Shown here: positions 1 to 8,101 of the stretch, in pieces
Position numbering within the stretch: position 1 is the stretch's first letter
Layout: every line of letters starts with the position of its first letter
NCBI GenBank assembly: GCA_009861545.1
Contig: VXME01000026.1
Coordinates: forward strand, 1-44,004
Reading direction: 5' to 3'
DNA: 44,004 nucleotides
Source of the DNA: Acidobacteriota bacterium
GTDB lineage: Bacteria > Acidobacteriota > Vicinamibacteria > Vicinamibacterales > UBA8438
Translations under genes and position numbers: made by a program
Notes under the pieces: model-generated
Seen by the model: the letters and a program-made list of their open reading frames with translations, nothing else
Told to the model about the DNA's origin: nothing
The model's database searches: none

Positions 1-56
1 CTTTTGCATTCTGTAACTTACGGGTAGCCGCCTCGAGTTTCTTGGGACACTAGTGT
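1..56 (-). mobile_element. Possible outward-facing mobile-element terminus at left edge
   Basis: Read on the minus strand, positions 54-28 show AGTGTCC, then GAAACT and AGGCGG, running out of the window. The same pattern (AGTGTCC, GAAATCT, AGGCGG) occurs on the plus strand at 43932-43957, also facing outward. The bases are more AT-rich than the genes beside them. Inference: both edges may lie in copies of related insertion sequences. No transposase is visible, and the match is short and gapped. Confidence 0.22.
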
Positions 57-199
57 GTCGTGCACCCGATCCCGAGGCGCCGGAAGAGGCCGCCGTTGCC
101 GCTGCCATCGTTTTTTTCCGGCGTTCCTCGGCTAAATCGCCATCTGTAATCGCCCCTTTCCGTGGGGTCGATGATCTCTGATCTCTGGTCGTTGTGAGG
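57..199. other. Non-coding stretch downstream of the unknown operon
   Basis: No plausible start/stop pair, RNA gene or clear terminator is seen here. The region follows the stop codon of the last gene of the minus-strand operon and runs to the possible element edge. Confidence 0.4.
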
Positions 200-631
200 T
201 CACGGCAGGTCGAGCCATCGTGACCGTGCTGCCAGCTCGGTCGCATGCCCCTTCTGCTGATCCCGCGCCTCATCTCCGACGATGTTCAAGAAGATGTCAG
301 CGTGATAGATGTTGTCCGGCTGCGGCGTGGCCTCGACCGTCCTCCTGTTGGACGCTGCTTTTCGTACGGTTATCACTGCCCAGCCGTGAAGCTGCCGTGG
401 CGGTTTCCTGTTCTTCGCCCGCTTGCGGCCCAGAACGGCCATCTCGTCGAGCGTTGCGTGATCCATGCGGTCGACAGACAGGGACGGAGCTTCCACCGCC
501 TCCAGAAAAACGTCCCGGATGATCACGCCGCTCGTCCGCCATGTCTTTGCGGCTCGGCTTGCCACAATGCTTCTGCCCAGCCGCTCGTCCTGTTCGAGCT
601 CGGGCAGAGCTTCCCGTCGTGGGAGCGGCAT
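200..631 (-). CDS. Conserved-looking hypothetical protein, third gene of unknown operon
   Basis: This encodes 143 residues of unknown function. It is soluble, with no signal peptide or membrane segment. The N-terminus is rich in charged residues (MPLPRREALPELEQDERLGR). The C-terminal third carries the phrase HADIFLN followed by a QQKGHATELA helix and a final tryptophan; it reads like a conserved domain, but I cannot name a family. The start is well fixed: ATG at 631-629 overlaps by one base the TAA stop of the upstream gene (TAATG), which implies translational coupling. It is the last gene of three. From the spacing I infer that the three products act together. Whether the system is for defence, repair or something else cannot be told from sequence alone. 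Confidence 0.7.
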   Translation of the reverse strand: MPLPRREALPELEQDERLGRSIVASRAAKTWRTSGVIIRDVFLEAVEAPSLSVDRMDHATLDEMAVLGRKRAKNRKPPRQLHGWAVITVRKAASNRRTVEATPQPDNIYHADIFLNIVGDEARDQQKGHATELAARSRWLDLP

Positions 632-1278
632 TATGCCCCGGCCTCTGCCGCCAATGCCTCCAGCTGCGCCATCACGAACGCGTCCGGCAGATCTGATGAG
701 TCATCTGAGCGGAGCCGCCGGTTCCTTCCGCCGATGCTCGAAAACCACGCCCCCTGTCCGTCATTGCTCAGCTCAATCAAGACGGCCGCCGGCACGCCCG
801 GCGACTGGAAGTGAATGACGATTTCTCCGTCGTCCGTAGGGTAAATCGTCGGCTGAATCGTTCGTCCGGCCAGTTCCCGCAGGATCCTCGCCGCTTCGCC
901 CTTCGTTCTCGTGCTGATCGCGGGCAGGCCGTCCTCGATGACTTCCCGGTCGATCTCTTCCAGGTCCTCCAGGGCGCTCTCGATCCAGGTCGTAGCAGGC
1001 TGTGTGGGCGTATCCCAGATTAGCAGCATGCTGTTCTCCAAATGCCGGATCCAAATGGCGCGGAAAACGGAAGCTGCTGATTCCGCGGCGGCGGGATCTA
1101 CGCCAGTGCGGAAAGGATTCTCCTCTTTCGGTCCGAACGCTGACGCTGCCGTCGGCCGCATCGTCCTTCGCAGGCTCCTGCCGACCGAAAAAGGATCGGG
1201 CCACGCATGCTCGCGTGCCGGCGGCGGCGCGTACGGGTTTTCCGCCATGTTCCCAAGCATTGACGAAACACCCATCAT
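631..1278 (-). CDS. Conserved-looking hypothetical protein, second gene of unknown operon
   Basis: This encodes 215 residues with no recognised domain and no export signal. After a proline-rich start (ENPYAPPPAREHAWPDP) it has an amphipathic middle section, an acidic helix (ALEDLEEIDREVIEDGLP) and a C-terminal part rich in beta-strand. The phrase DGEIVIHF, then SSIGGRNRRLR and SSDLPDAFV, looks like a small conserved fold. The frame is open upstream to 1452, but the ATG at 1278-1276 is preferred because it overlaps the preceding TGA by one base (TGATG), the same arrangement as at the next junction. I have a general impression that proteins of this type are widespread and unannotated; no family name can be given from sequence alone. 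Confidence 0.7.
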   Translation of the reverse strand: MMGVSSMLGNMAENPYAPPPAREHAWPDPFSVGRSLRRTMRPTAASAFGPKEENPFRTGVDPAAAESAASVFRAIWIRHLENSMLLIWDTPTQPATTWIESALEDLEEIDREVIEDGLPAISTRTKGEAARILRELAGRTIQPTIYPTDDGEIVIHFQSPGVPAAVLIELSNDGQGAWFSSIGGRNRRLRSDDSSDLPDAFVMAQLEALAAEAGA

Positions 1279-1976
1279 CAGTCTCCCCTGTGCAATCCTA
1301 CCGCCCGATCCGCCATCGCGTGCAACCGGGCGACAGCCTGCTCGAGACCGCCGAACGCTTCGAGTTCCGACTCGGGCATGTAAATGCTCGTTGTTACGAA
1401 CAGCCCCTTGGCAAGCGACGTCGACTCTTCCACTGAGCGGTGCAGTTGCCAACGCCGGTCGTGTTCCTTAAACGTCACCCGTATCGAGGGCCGGTACCTG
1501 ATTCCTGGCTCCTGTTCCGTGACTGCAACTGCACCTTCGTGTGCAAATTGCCCAAGGTACGTGTCGACCGCGGCGTCATCTGAAGTCGCAACATCCTGAC
1601 TCGAGTGCAGCGAGAACCAAGCAACTCCGTTGTCGGGGAACTCCGATGCCAGAAACTCCCAGCCTCGTCGAATGGCCTCGAATACGACCTCGTACGCAGG
1701 TCGCGTCACGTTTGCGAAACTCAGGTTGAGCGTGTCCGCGTTGAGGACGATGCTCCCTGCGCCCCCAAACAGTCGACAGGTACATGACGCGTCGCCCAGC
1801 GAGTTCGCGTAGCTCATGCTGATATCCTGCGGCTGGATCGCCGTCAACTCGTGGAGCCGGTACGGGACCCCGGCGACGAATTTGCGCTGAGCAGACAGCC
1901 AGTCCGTGATGAAGTGTCGCAGCTTGATGCTGAGCTCGATCTGTTCAGGCTCCGGCGCGACCCGCAGGGTCTTCAT
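1278..1976 (-). CDS. Hypothetical protein, first gene of unknown operon
   Basis: This encodes 232 residues, with no signal peptide or membrane segment. The start chosen is ATG at 1976, preceded by GGAGGA about 10 bases upstream; the frame itself is open back to 2093. The protein alternates beta-strand-like stretches (SIVLNADTLNLSF, GVAWFSLHSS, SIRVTFKEH) with a helix ending near GWEFLA. That pattern recalls the loosely defined TIGR04255-type proteins, but the likeness is too weak to call. It leads a three-gene minus-strand unit, followed with single-base overlaps by the genes at 631-1278 and 200-631. Function unknown. Confidence 0.65.
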   Translation of the reverse strand: MKTLRVAPEPEQIELSIKLRHFITDWLSAQRKFVAGVPYRLHELTAIQPQDISMSYANSLGDASCTCRLFGGAGSIVLNADTLNLSFANVTRPAYEVVFEAIRRGWEFLASEFPDNGVAWFSLHSSQDVATSDDAAVDTYLGQFAHEGAVAVTEQEPGIRYRPSIRVTFKEHDRRWQLHRSVEESTSLAKGLFVTTSIYMPESELEAFGGLEQAVARLHAMADRAVGLHRGD

Positions 1977-2667
1977 GGGAGTCGCGTCCTCCGGGTCCAA
2001 CCTGCGTAGGCCCTTCCCGGCGCTGACACGGCCCAGCCCTGGTTGCGGCGAGATTCCGGACAACGCTGGGGATGCGATCCCATGTTTCCTCATTGCGCCG
2101 ACGACCGGTCTGCATCATGACCAGTCCAGCAGACTGATCCTCGCCCCCCCGATTGATCCGGCCGGGCAGGTTCGTTCCTGCCCGATTTGCGGGCATTCTC
2201 GTTTGCGACGCCCGATCTGTCAACGGGGCGCCCGCGCTCGGCGCGTCGTCGCGGGGCCGCTCAGGCCTCCGTCGTTGCGGCCTCTCTGCTTCATCGTAGC
2301 ACCGAGCGCGCGTGTGGCCGCGCCGAGCTCCTCCTCGAGCTCGAGCTGAGCCAGGTCGGCGCGCGAGACGAACCGCGGCTCCGGCGAAGAATCAGGAGCG
2401 AACTGGTCGGCAGGCTCGACTCCTGACCGACGTCGGGCATGGTGAAGACCGGTGGCAACACCGTGCCGGGGCGCTGCGCGGCCGCGCCCTGCGGCAGCGT
2501 GTAGGCGTGCCGCGTCGATTACCGGACATGGACGAAGGCCCTGACGATCGGGCCGCAACCCCAGGACCGGCGACCGGGTGTCGATGCGCGCCCGGACCAC
2601 GGTCAACACGCTCAAGCTCCTCGAGGATCCCGACGGGGGTGCGGATCCAGGTGCGACTTCTATCGGT
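1977..2667. other. Gene-poor stretch between unknown operon and tRNA-Val
   Basis: About 690 bases hold no gene I can support. A minus-strand frame at 2220-2615 has a short plausible helical piece (LAQLELEEELGAATRALG) near its end, but the rest is arginine- and proline-rich, as expected from chance frames in GC-rich DNA. It could be a decayed gene fragment. The promoter of the 1976 gene must lie here, but no convincing -35/-10 pair was seen. Confidence 0.35.
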
Positions 2668-2742
2668 TGGTGGGCGGTACAGGATTCGAACCTGTGACAA
2701 CCGGTGTGTAAAACCGGCGCTCTACCCCTGAGCTAACCGCCC
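2668..2742 (-). tRNA. tRNA-Val (anticodon TAC)
   Basis: The minus strand folds as a complete cloverleaf of 75 nt. The acceptor stem GGGCGGT pairs with ACCGCCC. The D-arm is GCTC/GAGC. The anticodon stem CCGGT/ACCGG encloses the loop TTTACAC, giving anticodon TAC (valine, GTA codons). The T-arm is ACAGG-TTCGAAT-CCTGT. The discriminator base is A, and the 3' CCA is encoded (2670-2668). It stands alone, downstream of the LPS operon on the same strand. Confidence 0.96.
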
Positions 2743-2822
2743 CGGCGCCCGCGGCCACCGGAAACAGCACCGGCGCCATGGCGGGCGGATGCAACCGTTC
2801 CATTAAACACGACCTCGACTCG

Positions 2823-3365
2823 CTATGCGGCCTGCCAGGCCCTGGCGCACAGCAGCAGCACCGCGGCGGCGAGTCCGAGCAGGGCCAGGTGCTCGCCGTT
2901 GCCGGTGGCGCGGCGCAGGCTGAACCGGCGGAGCGAGGCCGTCGCTTCACCCGCCGCGTAGCGCGCGTAGATGTCGCCGAAGTCCGCCCGCAGGGTCGCC
3001 TCCTCGAGTCGGATCGCCGCCGCCAGCATGACGGCGAGGTACGCGAGCACGACGCCGGCGACGAGCGCCGACGCGGCCGCCACGACGAAGCCGACGCCGA
3101 TGACGGCCGAGCCGACGTACAACGGATGGCGCATCAGCCGGTACGGCCCCGACATCGTCACCTCGCGGCTCTTGACGAGATGGCCCGCCGCCCAGAGCCG
3201 CAGACCCTCCCCCAGCAGCGCGATCGGGACGCCGGCCGCGAGAGACGACCACGAGGGCCGCGCGCCGGCGAACGCCACCGCCGCGACGACGAAGCCGGCG
3301 ATCACGCGGCGGCGTGCGACGCGGAACAGGAAGCGGAGGAACGGGTCGGCGTCGAGATCAAGCAT
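2823..3365 (-). CDS. Isoprenylcysteine carboxyl methyltransferase-like membrane methyltransferase
   Basis: This 180-residue integral membrane protein belongs to the ICMT/PEMT-type methyltransferase fold. It has four or five hydrophobic segments (about 21-40, 41-58, 86-106, 108-125 and 160-177). The family hallmark GPYRLMRHPLYVGS lies at about 73-86, followed by an EEATLRADFG...YARYAA motif at about 120-138, which together form the SAM pocket in relatives. Bacterial members are mostly uncharacterised; a role in methylating a lipid or envelope component is inference. The start overlaps the 3' end of the heptosyltransferase gene by 8 bases, making this the last gene of the LPS operon. No substrate can be assigned. 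Confidence 0.8.
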   Translation of the reverse strand: MLDLDADPFLRFLFRVARRRVIAGFVVAAVAFAGARPSWSSLAAGVPIALLGEGLRLWAAGHLVKSREVTMSGPYRLMRHPLYVGSAVIGVGFVVAAASALVAGVVLAYLAVMLAAAIRLEEATLRADFGDIYARYAAGEATASLRRFSLRRATGNGEHLALLGLAAAVLLLCARAWQAA

Positions 3366-4425
3366 GTCGGGAGGCAGCCTCCCGGCTGCGTTCGAGGCGC
3401 CGCAGGCGCCGGTCGACGGCGGCGCAGACCTGCCCCACGGAGACGCCGTCGAGGCAGCCGGTCCGCTCCCGGCAGCGGCGCACCATGTGGACCTCGCGTC
3501 CGGTCCCGGCCCGCCGCGCGGCGCAGGCGCAGTCGGGAAAGGCCGAGACGACCTCGTCGTGGGGCGACCACGGCCCGTTGCGGGCCGGATCGCTCGGGCC
3601 GTACAGGCCCACCACCGGGGTCCCGAGCGCGGCGGCGAGGTGCAGCGGTCCCGTGTCGCCCGACACCAGCAGGGCGCCGGCCCGCAGCAGCGCGGCCAGC
3701 TCGACGAGGTCGGTCGGAGGTGCCAGCCTCGCCGCGCCGGCCGACGCCGCCACCACCGCGGCGGCGCGGGCCTCGTCCCCCGGTCCCCAGATCACCACGC
3801 ACGGCCTGCCGTGCGCGCGGGCGACGTGCGCCGCGACCGCGCCGTAGCGCGCGGGCGGCCAGCGCTTGGTCGACCAGGCGGCGTTGGGGTTGATCAGGAC
3901 GGAGCCGCGGGGCGGATCGAGACTTCGCCGCGGTGCGTCCACGGCGGGCGGCGCGTCCGCCCGGATCGGGAAGCGCCAGTCGCGGTCGGCCAACCCCAGC
4001 GCGCTCAGGATCCCCAGGTTGCGGTCGACGACGTGACGCGGGCGGCCCGGGTCGGCGCTCTCCGTGTGGAGCCAGCGCGCCCAGGGCTCGCGCAGGAAGG
4101 GCGTGCTGAAGCCGACCACCCGGCGCGCGCCGCTGAGCCGCGCCACCAGCGCCGACTTGCCCAGTCCCTGCACGTCGAGGGCGACGTCGTACGGCACTTC
4201 CCCGAGCTCGCGGCGCAGCGCCGCCCAGCCCGCCGCCGTCCGGCCGCGGGTGCGCAGCACGACGCGGCGGTCGAGGCCCGGCACCAGGTCCAGCAGGGGG
4301 GCGTAGCGTTCGTCGATCGCCCAGTCGACGAAGGCGTCCGGAAACCCGCGCCCGAGGGCGGCGGCGACCGGAATCGCGTGGACGACGTCGCCGAGCGCCC
4401 CGAGACGGACGATCAGGATGCGCAT
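3358..4425 (-). CDS. waaC: LPS heptosyltransferase (GT9; WaaC/heptosyltransferase I type)
   Basis: This 355-residue glycosyltransferase family 9 enzyme is expected to transfer L-glycero-D-manno-heptose from ADP-heptose onto Kdo-lipid A on the cytoplasmic face of the inner membrane. The N-terminus MRILIVRLGALGDVVHAIPV is the classic GT9 start, with the catalytic-region Asp in GDVVHAIP. The C-terminal half has VSGDTGPLHLAAALGTPVVG followed by LYGPSDPARNGPW, the ADP-heptose binding region. A cysteine cluster (CACAA...CRERTGC) near the C-terminus is often seen in GT9 proteins. It sits directly after the two ADP-heptose synthesis genes (13-base gap). Whether it is heptosyltransferase I or II rests on overall resemblance; I lean to I. 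Confidence 0.88.
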   Translation of the reverse strand: MRILIVRLGALGDVVHAIPVAAALGRGFPDAFVDWAIDERYAPLLDLVPGLDRRVVLRTRGRTAAGWAALRRELGEVPYDVALDVQGLGKSALVARLSGARRVVGFSTPFLREPWARWLHTESADPGRPRHVVDRNLGILSALGLADRDWRFPIRADAPPAVDAPRRSLDPPRGSVLINPNAAWSTKRWPPARYGAVAAHVARAHGRPCVVIWGPGDEARAAAVVAASAGAARLAPPTDLVELAALLRAGALLVSGDTGPLHLAAALGTPVVGLYGPSDPARNGPWSPHDEVVSAFPDCACAARRAGTGREVHMVRRCRERTGCLDGVSVGQVCAAVDRRLRRLERSREAASRHA

Positions 4426-4438
4426 CGGCTCGACCGGC

Positions 4439-4918
4439 CTATTCCGGGCGCGCGCCGGCGATCCGGCTCAGCAGGTCGCGCGTCGAGTGGTCCTTCGGAT
4501 CGCCGACGATGGCGGTCCGCCCGCCGTAGGCGCGCACCACCTCGCGCTCCGGCACCGTCTCGGCGGTATAGTCGGTCCCCTTGCAGTGGACGTCGGGCCG
4601 CAGCCGCTCCAGCAGACCGGCGACCGTCGCCTCCTCGAAGATCACGACGTAGTCGACCATCCCGAGCGCGGCCAGAATCTCGGCCCGCTCCGCGGCGGCC
4701 TGCACCGGCCGGCCGCGCCCCTTCAGGGCCGCCACCGAGCGGTCGGCGTTGACGGCGACGAGCAGGCGGTCGGCTTCCGCGGCGGCCCCCCGCAGGTAGC
4801 GGACGTGCCCGACGTGCAGGAGATCGAAGCACCCGTTGGCGAGCGCCACGGTGCGCCCGGCGGCGCGGTCCGCCCGGACGAGCGCCGCCGCGCGATCGGG
4901 CGAGACGACCAGTCCCAC
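4439..4918 (-). CDS. rfaE2: D-glycero-beta-D-manno-heptose 1-phosphate adenylyltransferase
   Basis: This encodes 159 residues, the usual size for a stand-alone RfaE2 domain (the C-terminal half of E. coli HldE). It transfers AMP from ATP to heptose-1-phosphate to give ADP-D,D-heptose. The nucleotidyltransferase signature [16 protein letters not shown] (about 26-41) carries the HxGH motif. Further marks are [17 protein letters not shown] and the domain-typical [14 protein letters not shown]. Its partner kinase is encoded immediately upstream, with a 5-base gap, so the two halves of HldE are separate proteins here, as in many non-enteric bacteria. The kinase-adenylyltransferase-heptosyltransferase order covers consecutive pathway steps. 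Confidence 0.93.
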   Translation of the reverse strand: MGLVVSPDRAAALVRADRAAGRTVALANGCFDLLHVGHVRYLRGAAAEADRLLVAVNADRSVAALKGRGRPVQAAAERAEILAALGMVDYVVIFEEATVAGLLERLRPDVHCKGTDYTAETVPEREVVRAYGGRTAIVGDPKDHSTRDLLSRIAGARPE

Positions 4919-4923
4919 CGGGC

Positions 4924-6057
4924 TCAGCGCTCCTCTCCCCGATCGGCTCGATCGCCTTCGCGATCGGCGCGATCAGCGAGATCGGCGCGATCGCCTTCGA
5001 GATCGGCGAGATCGGCGCGATCAGCCCGGATCGCCCGGATCAGCTCGGCGCCGGTGACGGTCGCCGTGCCGCGCTTCATCACCACCAGGCCCCCCGCGTA
5101 GTTGGCGAGGCGCGCCGCTTCGTACAGGGACGCGCCGGCCGCGAGGGCGAGCGAGAGCGTCGCGATGACGGTGTCGCCCGCCCCGGTCACGTCGGCCACT
5201 TCGTCGGATCCGAAGATGCCGATGTGGTCGGTCTCCCGCCCGGGAACGAACACCGCCATACCCCGGCTGCCGCGGGTCAGGACCACGCCCCCCGCCCCCG
5301 TCCGCGCCAGCAGCTCCCTGCCGGCCCGCTCGAGGCGCGCCGGATCGTCGCCTATCGGCCCGCCGAGCGCCTGCTCCGCCTCCGCCTCGTTCGGCGTGCA
5401 CGCCGTGCAGCCGCGAAAGGCGGCCAGGTTGTGGCGCGAGTCGACGAGCATCGGAATCGGCGGTCTGCCGCCGCCCCCCGCGAGACGTTCCCGAAGTCGA
5501 GCGAACAGCGCCGGCGTCACGAGCCCGGACCCGTAGTCGGAGCAGAGCACCGCGTCGCAGCCGTCGAGCGCGTCGAGCGCCGCCTGTCCGAAGTCGGCGG
5601 CGGCGGCTTCCGCATCGCCGACCGACCGGCGATCGACCCGCACGATCTGCTGGCGGGCCGTGTGCCGTCCGCCGGCGAGAATACGGGTCTTGACCGGCGC
5701 CCGATAACCCGCCGGCCGCAGCACGCGCGAGACGTCGACCGACGCCCGCAACCCGTCCAGCAGCTCCTGCTCGCCGGGACCGACGAGGCCCACGAGCCTG
5801 ACCTCGCCTCCGAGCGCGCCGGCGTTGGCCGCCGCGTTGCCGGCGCCGCCGGGCACGACGGCGGTGCGGTCGTGCTCGAGGATCAGAACCGGGGCCTCGC
5901 GCGAGACGCGGGCGGGCCGCCCGTAGAGGAACTCGTCGGCGATGACGTCGCCGATCACCGCGATCCGCAGGCCGGCGAACCGCTCGGCCAGACCGACGAG
6001 CCGGGGCGATGGATCGGCTTCGCGCCGCGGCGGGAACGCTCCTGACGATGGACTCAC
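4924..6057 (-). CDS. rfaE1: D-glycero-beta-D-manno-heptose-7-phosphate kinase (PfkB family)
   Basis: This 377-residue carbohydrate kinase phosphorylates heptose-7-phosphate at C1 in ADP-heptose synthesis. It shows the ribokinase/PfkB features: [15 protein letters not shown] near residue 32, the Gly-rich [17 protein letters not shown] (about 68-84), [14 protein letters not shown] in the middle, and the C-terminal signature [20 protein letters not shown] with the catalytic Asp. No ATG fits, so the start is taken as GTG at 6057-6055, after the stop of the acyltransferase gene. The C-terminus has an odd charged extension of about 35 residues made of repeated Arg-Ala-Asp/Leu-Ala-Asp units, encoded by a dense GATC repeat. 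It lies beyond the usual kinase domain. Confidence 0.92.
   Translation of the reverse strand: MSPSSGAFPPRREADPSPRLVGLAERFAGLRIAVIGDVIADEFLYGRPARVSREAPVLILEHDRTAVVPGGAGNAAANAGALGGEVRLVGLVGPGEQELLDGLRASVDVSRVLRPAGYRAPVKTRILAGGRHTARQQIVRVDRRSVGDAEAAAADFGQAALDALDGCDAVLCSDYGSGLVTPALFARLRERLAGGGGRPPIPMLVDSRHNLAAFRGCTACTPNEAEAEQALGGPIGDDPARLERAGRELLARTGAGGVVLTRGSRGMAVFVPGRETDHIGIFGSDEVADVTGAGDTVIATLSLALAAGASLYEAARLANYAGGLVVMKRGTATVTGAELIRAIRADRADLADLEGDRADLADRADREGDRADRGEER
4941..5041. repeat. GATC-dense low-complexity repeat in the 3' end of rfaE1
   Basis: Eleven GATC tetramers occur in about 100 bases, starting at 4941, 4950, 4962, 4971, 4980, 4989, 5001, 5010, 5019, 5029 and 5038. The spacing is 9 bases with occasional 10 or 12. 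The units are variants of GATCGGCGC and GATCGCCTTC. They encode the Arg-Ala-Asp-rich tail of the heptose kinase. The repeat looks like expansion of a 9-12 bp unit by slippage. Confidence 0.9.
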
Positions 6058-6074
6058 GGTAGGACGTCCGGATT

Positions 6075-6995
6075 CTAGCGTATCGGCGCCGCGGCGCCCC
6101 GGGAGGGAGCCGGCGCCGGGGCGCGCCAGCGGCGGTGCATCCACAGCCACAGGTGCGGGTCGCGCCGCACGTACCGCTCCAGCAGGTCGGTGCAGCGCTG
6201 CGTGCAGGTGCGGACCGCGTCCGGGTCGTCGGCGTCCGGCGGGACGATCGGCGCCTCGTAGATCAGCCGGTAGCGGTTGCCCGGCAGCGGCAGCGCGAAG
6301 ACCGGCACGATGGCCGCGCCGGTGTGCAGCGCGAGCGATGCGATGGCGGACGTCGTCGAGGCCGGGCGCCCGAAGAAATCGACGTCGACGGCGCTGCGGT
6401 CCTGGATGTGCTGGTCGATCATCATGCCGACCGAGCCGCCGCGGCGCAGCTCGCGCAGCAGCTCGCGCAGCGCGCCCTGCCGCGGCAGCACGCGCGTGCC
6501 CACGCGGGTGCGAATCCGCTCTATCAGCCCCTCGAGCAGCGGGTTGTCCAGGGTCCGCGCGACCATCACGATGGGCTGGAAGCGCAGCGCGTGCACCATG
6601 ATCTGCAATTCCCAGCTTCCGAAGTGGCCGGCGAAGTACATCACGCCGCGTCCGCGGGCGGTCGCGCGCCGGACGTGCTCGGCCCCCTCGATCTCGACCA
6701 GCGGCAGCATCTGCTCCAGGCGCATCGCGTCGAAGCAGAGAAAGTCGACGACGTGGCGGCCGAGCTGCGCGAAGGTCGCGCGCAGCACGTCGCGGCAGTC
6801 CGCCTCCGTCCGTGCCGGAAACGCCGCGCGCAGGTTCGCCACCGCCAGCTCCCGGCGGGCGCCGTGGAGACGGTGAAAGAGGGCCCCGAGCGCCCCGCCC
6901 GCGGCCAGGCTGACCCGCCGCGGGAGCGTCCTCGCCAGGGCCCGGATCCCCAGGACCGCGGCGTACTCCAGGCGGTGGCGGATCGAGGCGCTCAC
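6075..6995 (-). CDS. LpxL/HtrB-family lipid A lauroyl-type acyltransferase
   Basis: This 306-residue late acyltransferase of lipid A synthesis moves an acyl chain from acyl-ACP to Kdo-lipid A precursors at the inner membrane. The catalytic H-x4-E motif is visible in FAGHFGSWEL (about 120-129). Further family marks are RFQPIVMVARTLDNPLLEGLI, SVGMMIDQHIQD, VDFFGRPASTTSAIASLAL and the C-terminal WLWMHRRW. An N-terminal hydrophobic segment (about 11-40) anchors it. The start is GTG at 6995-6993, which overlaps the lpxK stop by four bases (GTGA). Upstream neighbours are lpxK and waaA, so it works after Kdo addition. Which of lpxL, lpxM or lpxP it resembles most cannot be judged by eye. Confidence 0.9.
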   Translation of the reverse strand: MSASIRHRLEYAAVLGIRALARTLPRRVSLAAGGALGALFHRLHGARRELAVANLRAAFPARTEADCRDVLRATFAQLGRHVVDFLCFDAMRLEQMLPLVEIEGAEHVRRATARGRGVMYFAGHFGSWELQIMVHALRFQPIVMVARTLDNPLLEGLIERIRTRVGTRVLPRQGALRELLRELRRGGSVGMMIDQHIQDRSAVDVDFFGRPASTTSAIASLALHTGAAIVPVFALPLPGNRYRLIYEAPIVPPDADDPDAVRTCTQRCTDLLERYVRRDPHLWLWMHRRWRAPAPAPSRGAAAPIR

Positions 6996-8101
6996 CTGCC
7001 GTCTCCCGCCGCCGCGGCGACGCGCTCGAGCAGCCACGTGCGGAAACGGTCGGCCGGCTCCACCGCGACGCGCAACGGCGCCGCGGCGGCGGCAAAGTCG
7101 AACGGGGCGAACGGTGCAAGCCGCACGGCGTCCTTCTCGGTGGTCAGCACCAGGCCCGCGCCGTGCGCGGCGGCCTGCGCCGCGATCCGGCGCACGTCGG
7201 CCGGGGTGAACGGATGGTGATCCGCGAACGCGAGCAGGCCGGCAACGTCGAAGCCGGCGGCGGCCAACGCGTCCCGGAAGCGTTCCGGCGCGGCGATGCC
7301 CGCCACCGCGAGCACCGGCCCCGCTGCCTGGCCGATGCCGCCGCCGCCCACCGCGGGGCCGCGCGACTCGCCGCCGCCCACCGCGGGGCCGCGCGACTCG
7401 CCGCCGCCCGCACTCGCGGCGGCCGCGGTCCCGTCCGCCGCCCGGCGCACGACAGGCCGGGGAGCCCCGAGCGAGCGGCGCAGCAGGAACCAGATGCGCG
7501 CGCCGAGCCGGTCCGCCACCGCGCCGGCCGCGTCCACGTCCGCCGCGTCGACGACGAGGGCATCGGCCAGGCCCGCCGCCGCCGGGCGCTCGCGCAGGCG
7601 TCCGGCGGGAAACGTCGGCTGATCGAGATCCTCCGCGCGCACGAGCACCAGATCCACGTCGCGGGCGAGCGGCAGGTGCTGAAATCCGTCGTCCAGCACG
7701 TGCACGGTCGCGCCCAGCCGCGTCTCGGCCACGCGCCCCGCCCGGTAGCGGTCGCGGCTCACCAGCACGGACACGCCGTCGAGACGCTCGGCGAGCATGC
7801 GCGGCTCGTCGCCGGCCGTGTCGATGCCGGCGCGCAGTCGGTCCGGATCGCGCACCACGACGACCCCGCGGGTGGGAAGCCGCCGCCCGTAGCCCCGGCT
7901 CAGAACCGCCGGATGCTCGCCGGCGTCGCGCAGCAGCTCGGCGACCAGGGCGGCCACCGGCGTCTTGCCGCTGCCGCCGGCGGCCAGCGCACCGACGCTG
8001 ACGACGGGCCGCGACAGCCGGCGCCGCGCGCCCGGCCGCGCGTACCACTGCCGGCGCCACGCCGCCCCGCGCGCGTAGAGAGCACTCAGCATGCTCGTCA
8101 C
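6992..8101 (-). CDS. lpxK: Tetraacyldisaccharide 4'-kinase LpxK
   Basis: This 369-residue membrane-associated kinase phosphorylates the 4' position of the lipid A disaccharide to give lipid IVA. The P-loop AAGGSGKTPVAA lies at about 40-51, followed by VLSRGYGRR and the LpxK-typical HVLDDGFQHLPLARDVDLVLV. A C-terminal LLAFADHHPFTPADVRRI and LVLTTEKDAVRL complete the family pattern. The start ATG overlaps the waaA stop (ATGA). An insert at about 231-253 contains a perfect 30-bp tandem duplication coding GGGESRGPAV twice, in a loop that is unlikely to be catalytic. Length is slightly above the usual ~330 residues because of this insert. Confidence 0.94.
   Translation of the reverse strand: MTSMLSALYARGAAWRRQWYARPGARRRLSRPVVSVGALAAGGSGKTPVAALVAELLRDAGEHPAVLSRGYGRRLPTRGVVVVRDPDRLRAGIDTAGDEPRMLAERLDGVSVLVSRDRYRAGRVAETRLGATVHVLDDGFQHLPLARDVDLVLVRAEDLDQPTFPAGRLRERPAAAGLADALVVDAADVDAAGAVADRLGARIWFLLRRSLGAPRPVVRRAADGTAAAASAGGGESRGPAVGGGESRGPAVGGGGIGQAAGPVLAVAGIAAPERFRDALAAAGFDVAGLLAFADHHPFTPADVRRIAAQAAAHGAGLVLTTEKDAVRLAPFAPFDFAAAAAPLRVAVEPADRFRTWLLERVAAAAGDGR
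7341..7409. repeat. Perfect 30-bp tandem repeat inside lpxK
   Basis: Two identical 30-bp units (7341-7370 and 7371-7400) are followed by a 9-bp partial third unit. They encode repeated Gly-Gly-Gly-Glu-Ser-Arg-Gly-Pro-Ala-Val. Because 30 is a multiple of three, copy-number change would keep the frame. Confidence 0.93.

Noticed and set aside
2220-2615. A minus-strand frame of 131 codons as a possible small gene.
   Set aside because: Only a short helical stretch looks protein-like; there is no SD and no conserved motif. Mentioned only as a possible remnant.
2971-4752. A 593-codon plus-strand frame opposite the LPS genes.
   Set aside because: Arg/Pro/Ala-rich shadow; the minus strand carries recognisable WaaC, RfaE2 and methyltransferase sequences.
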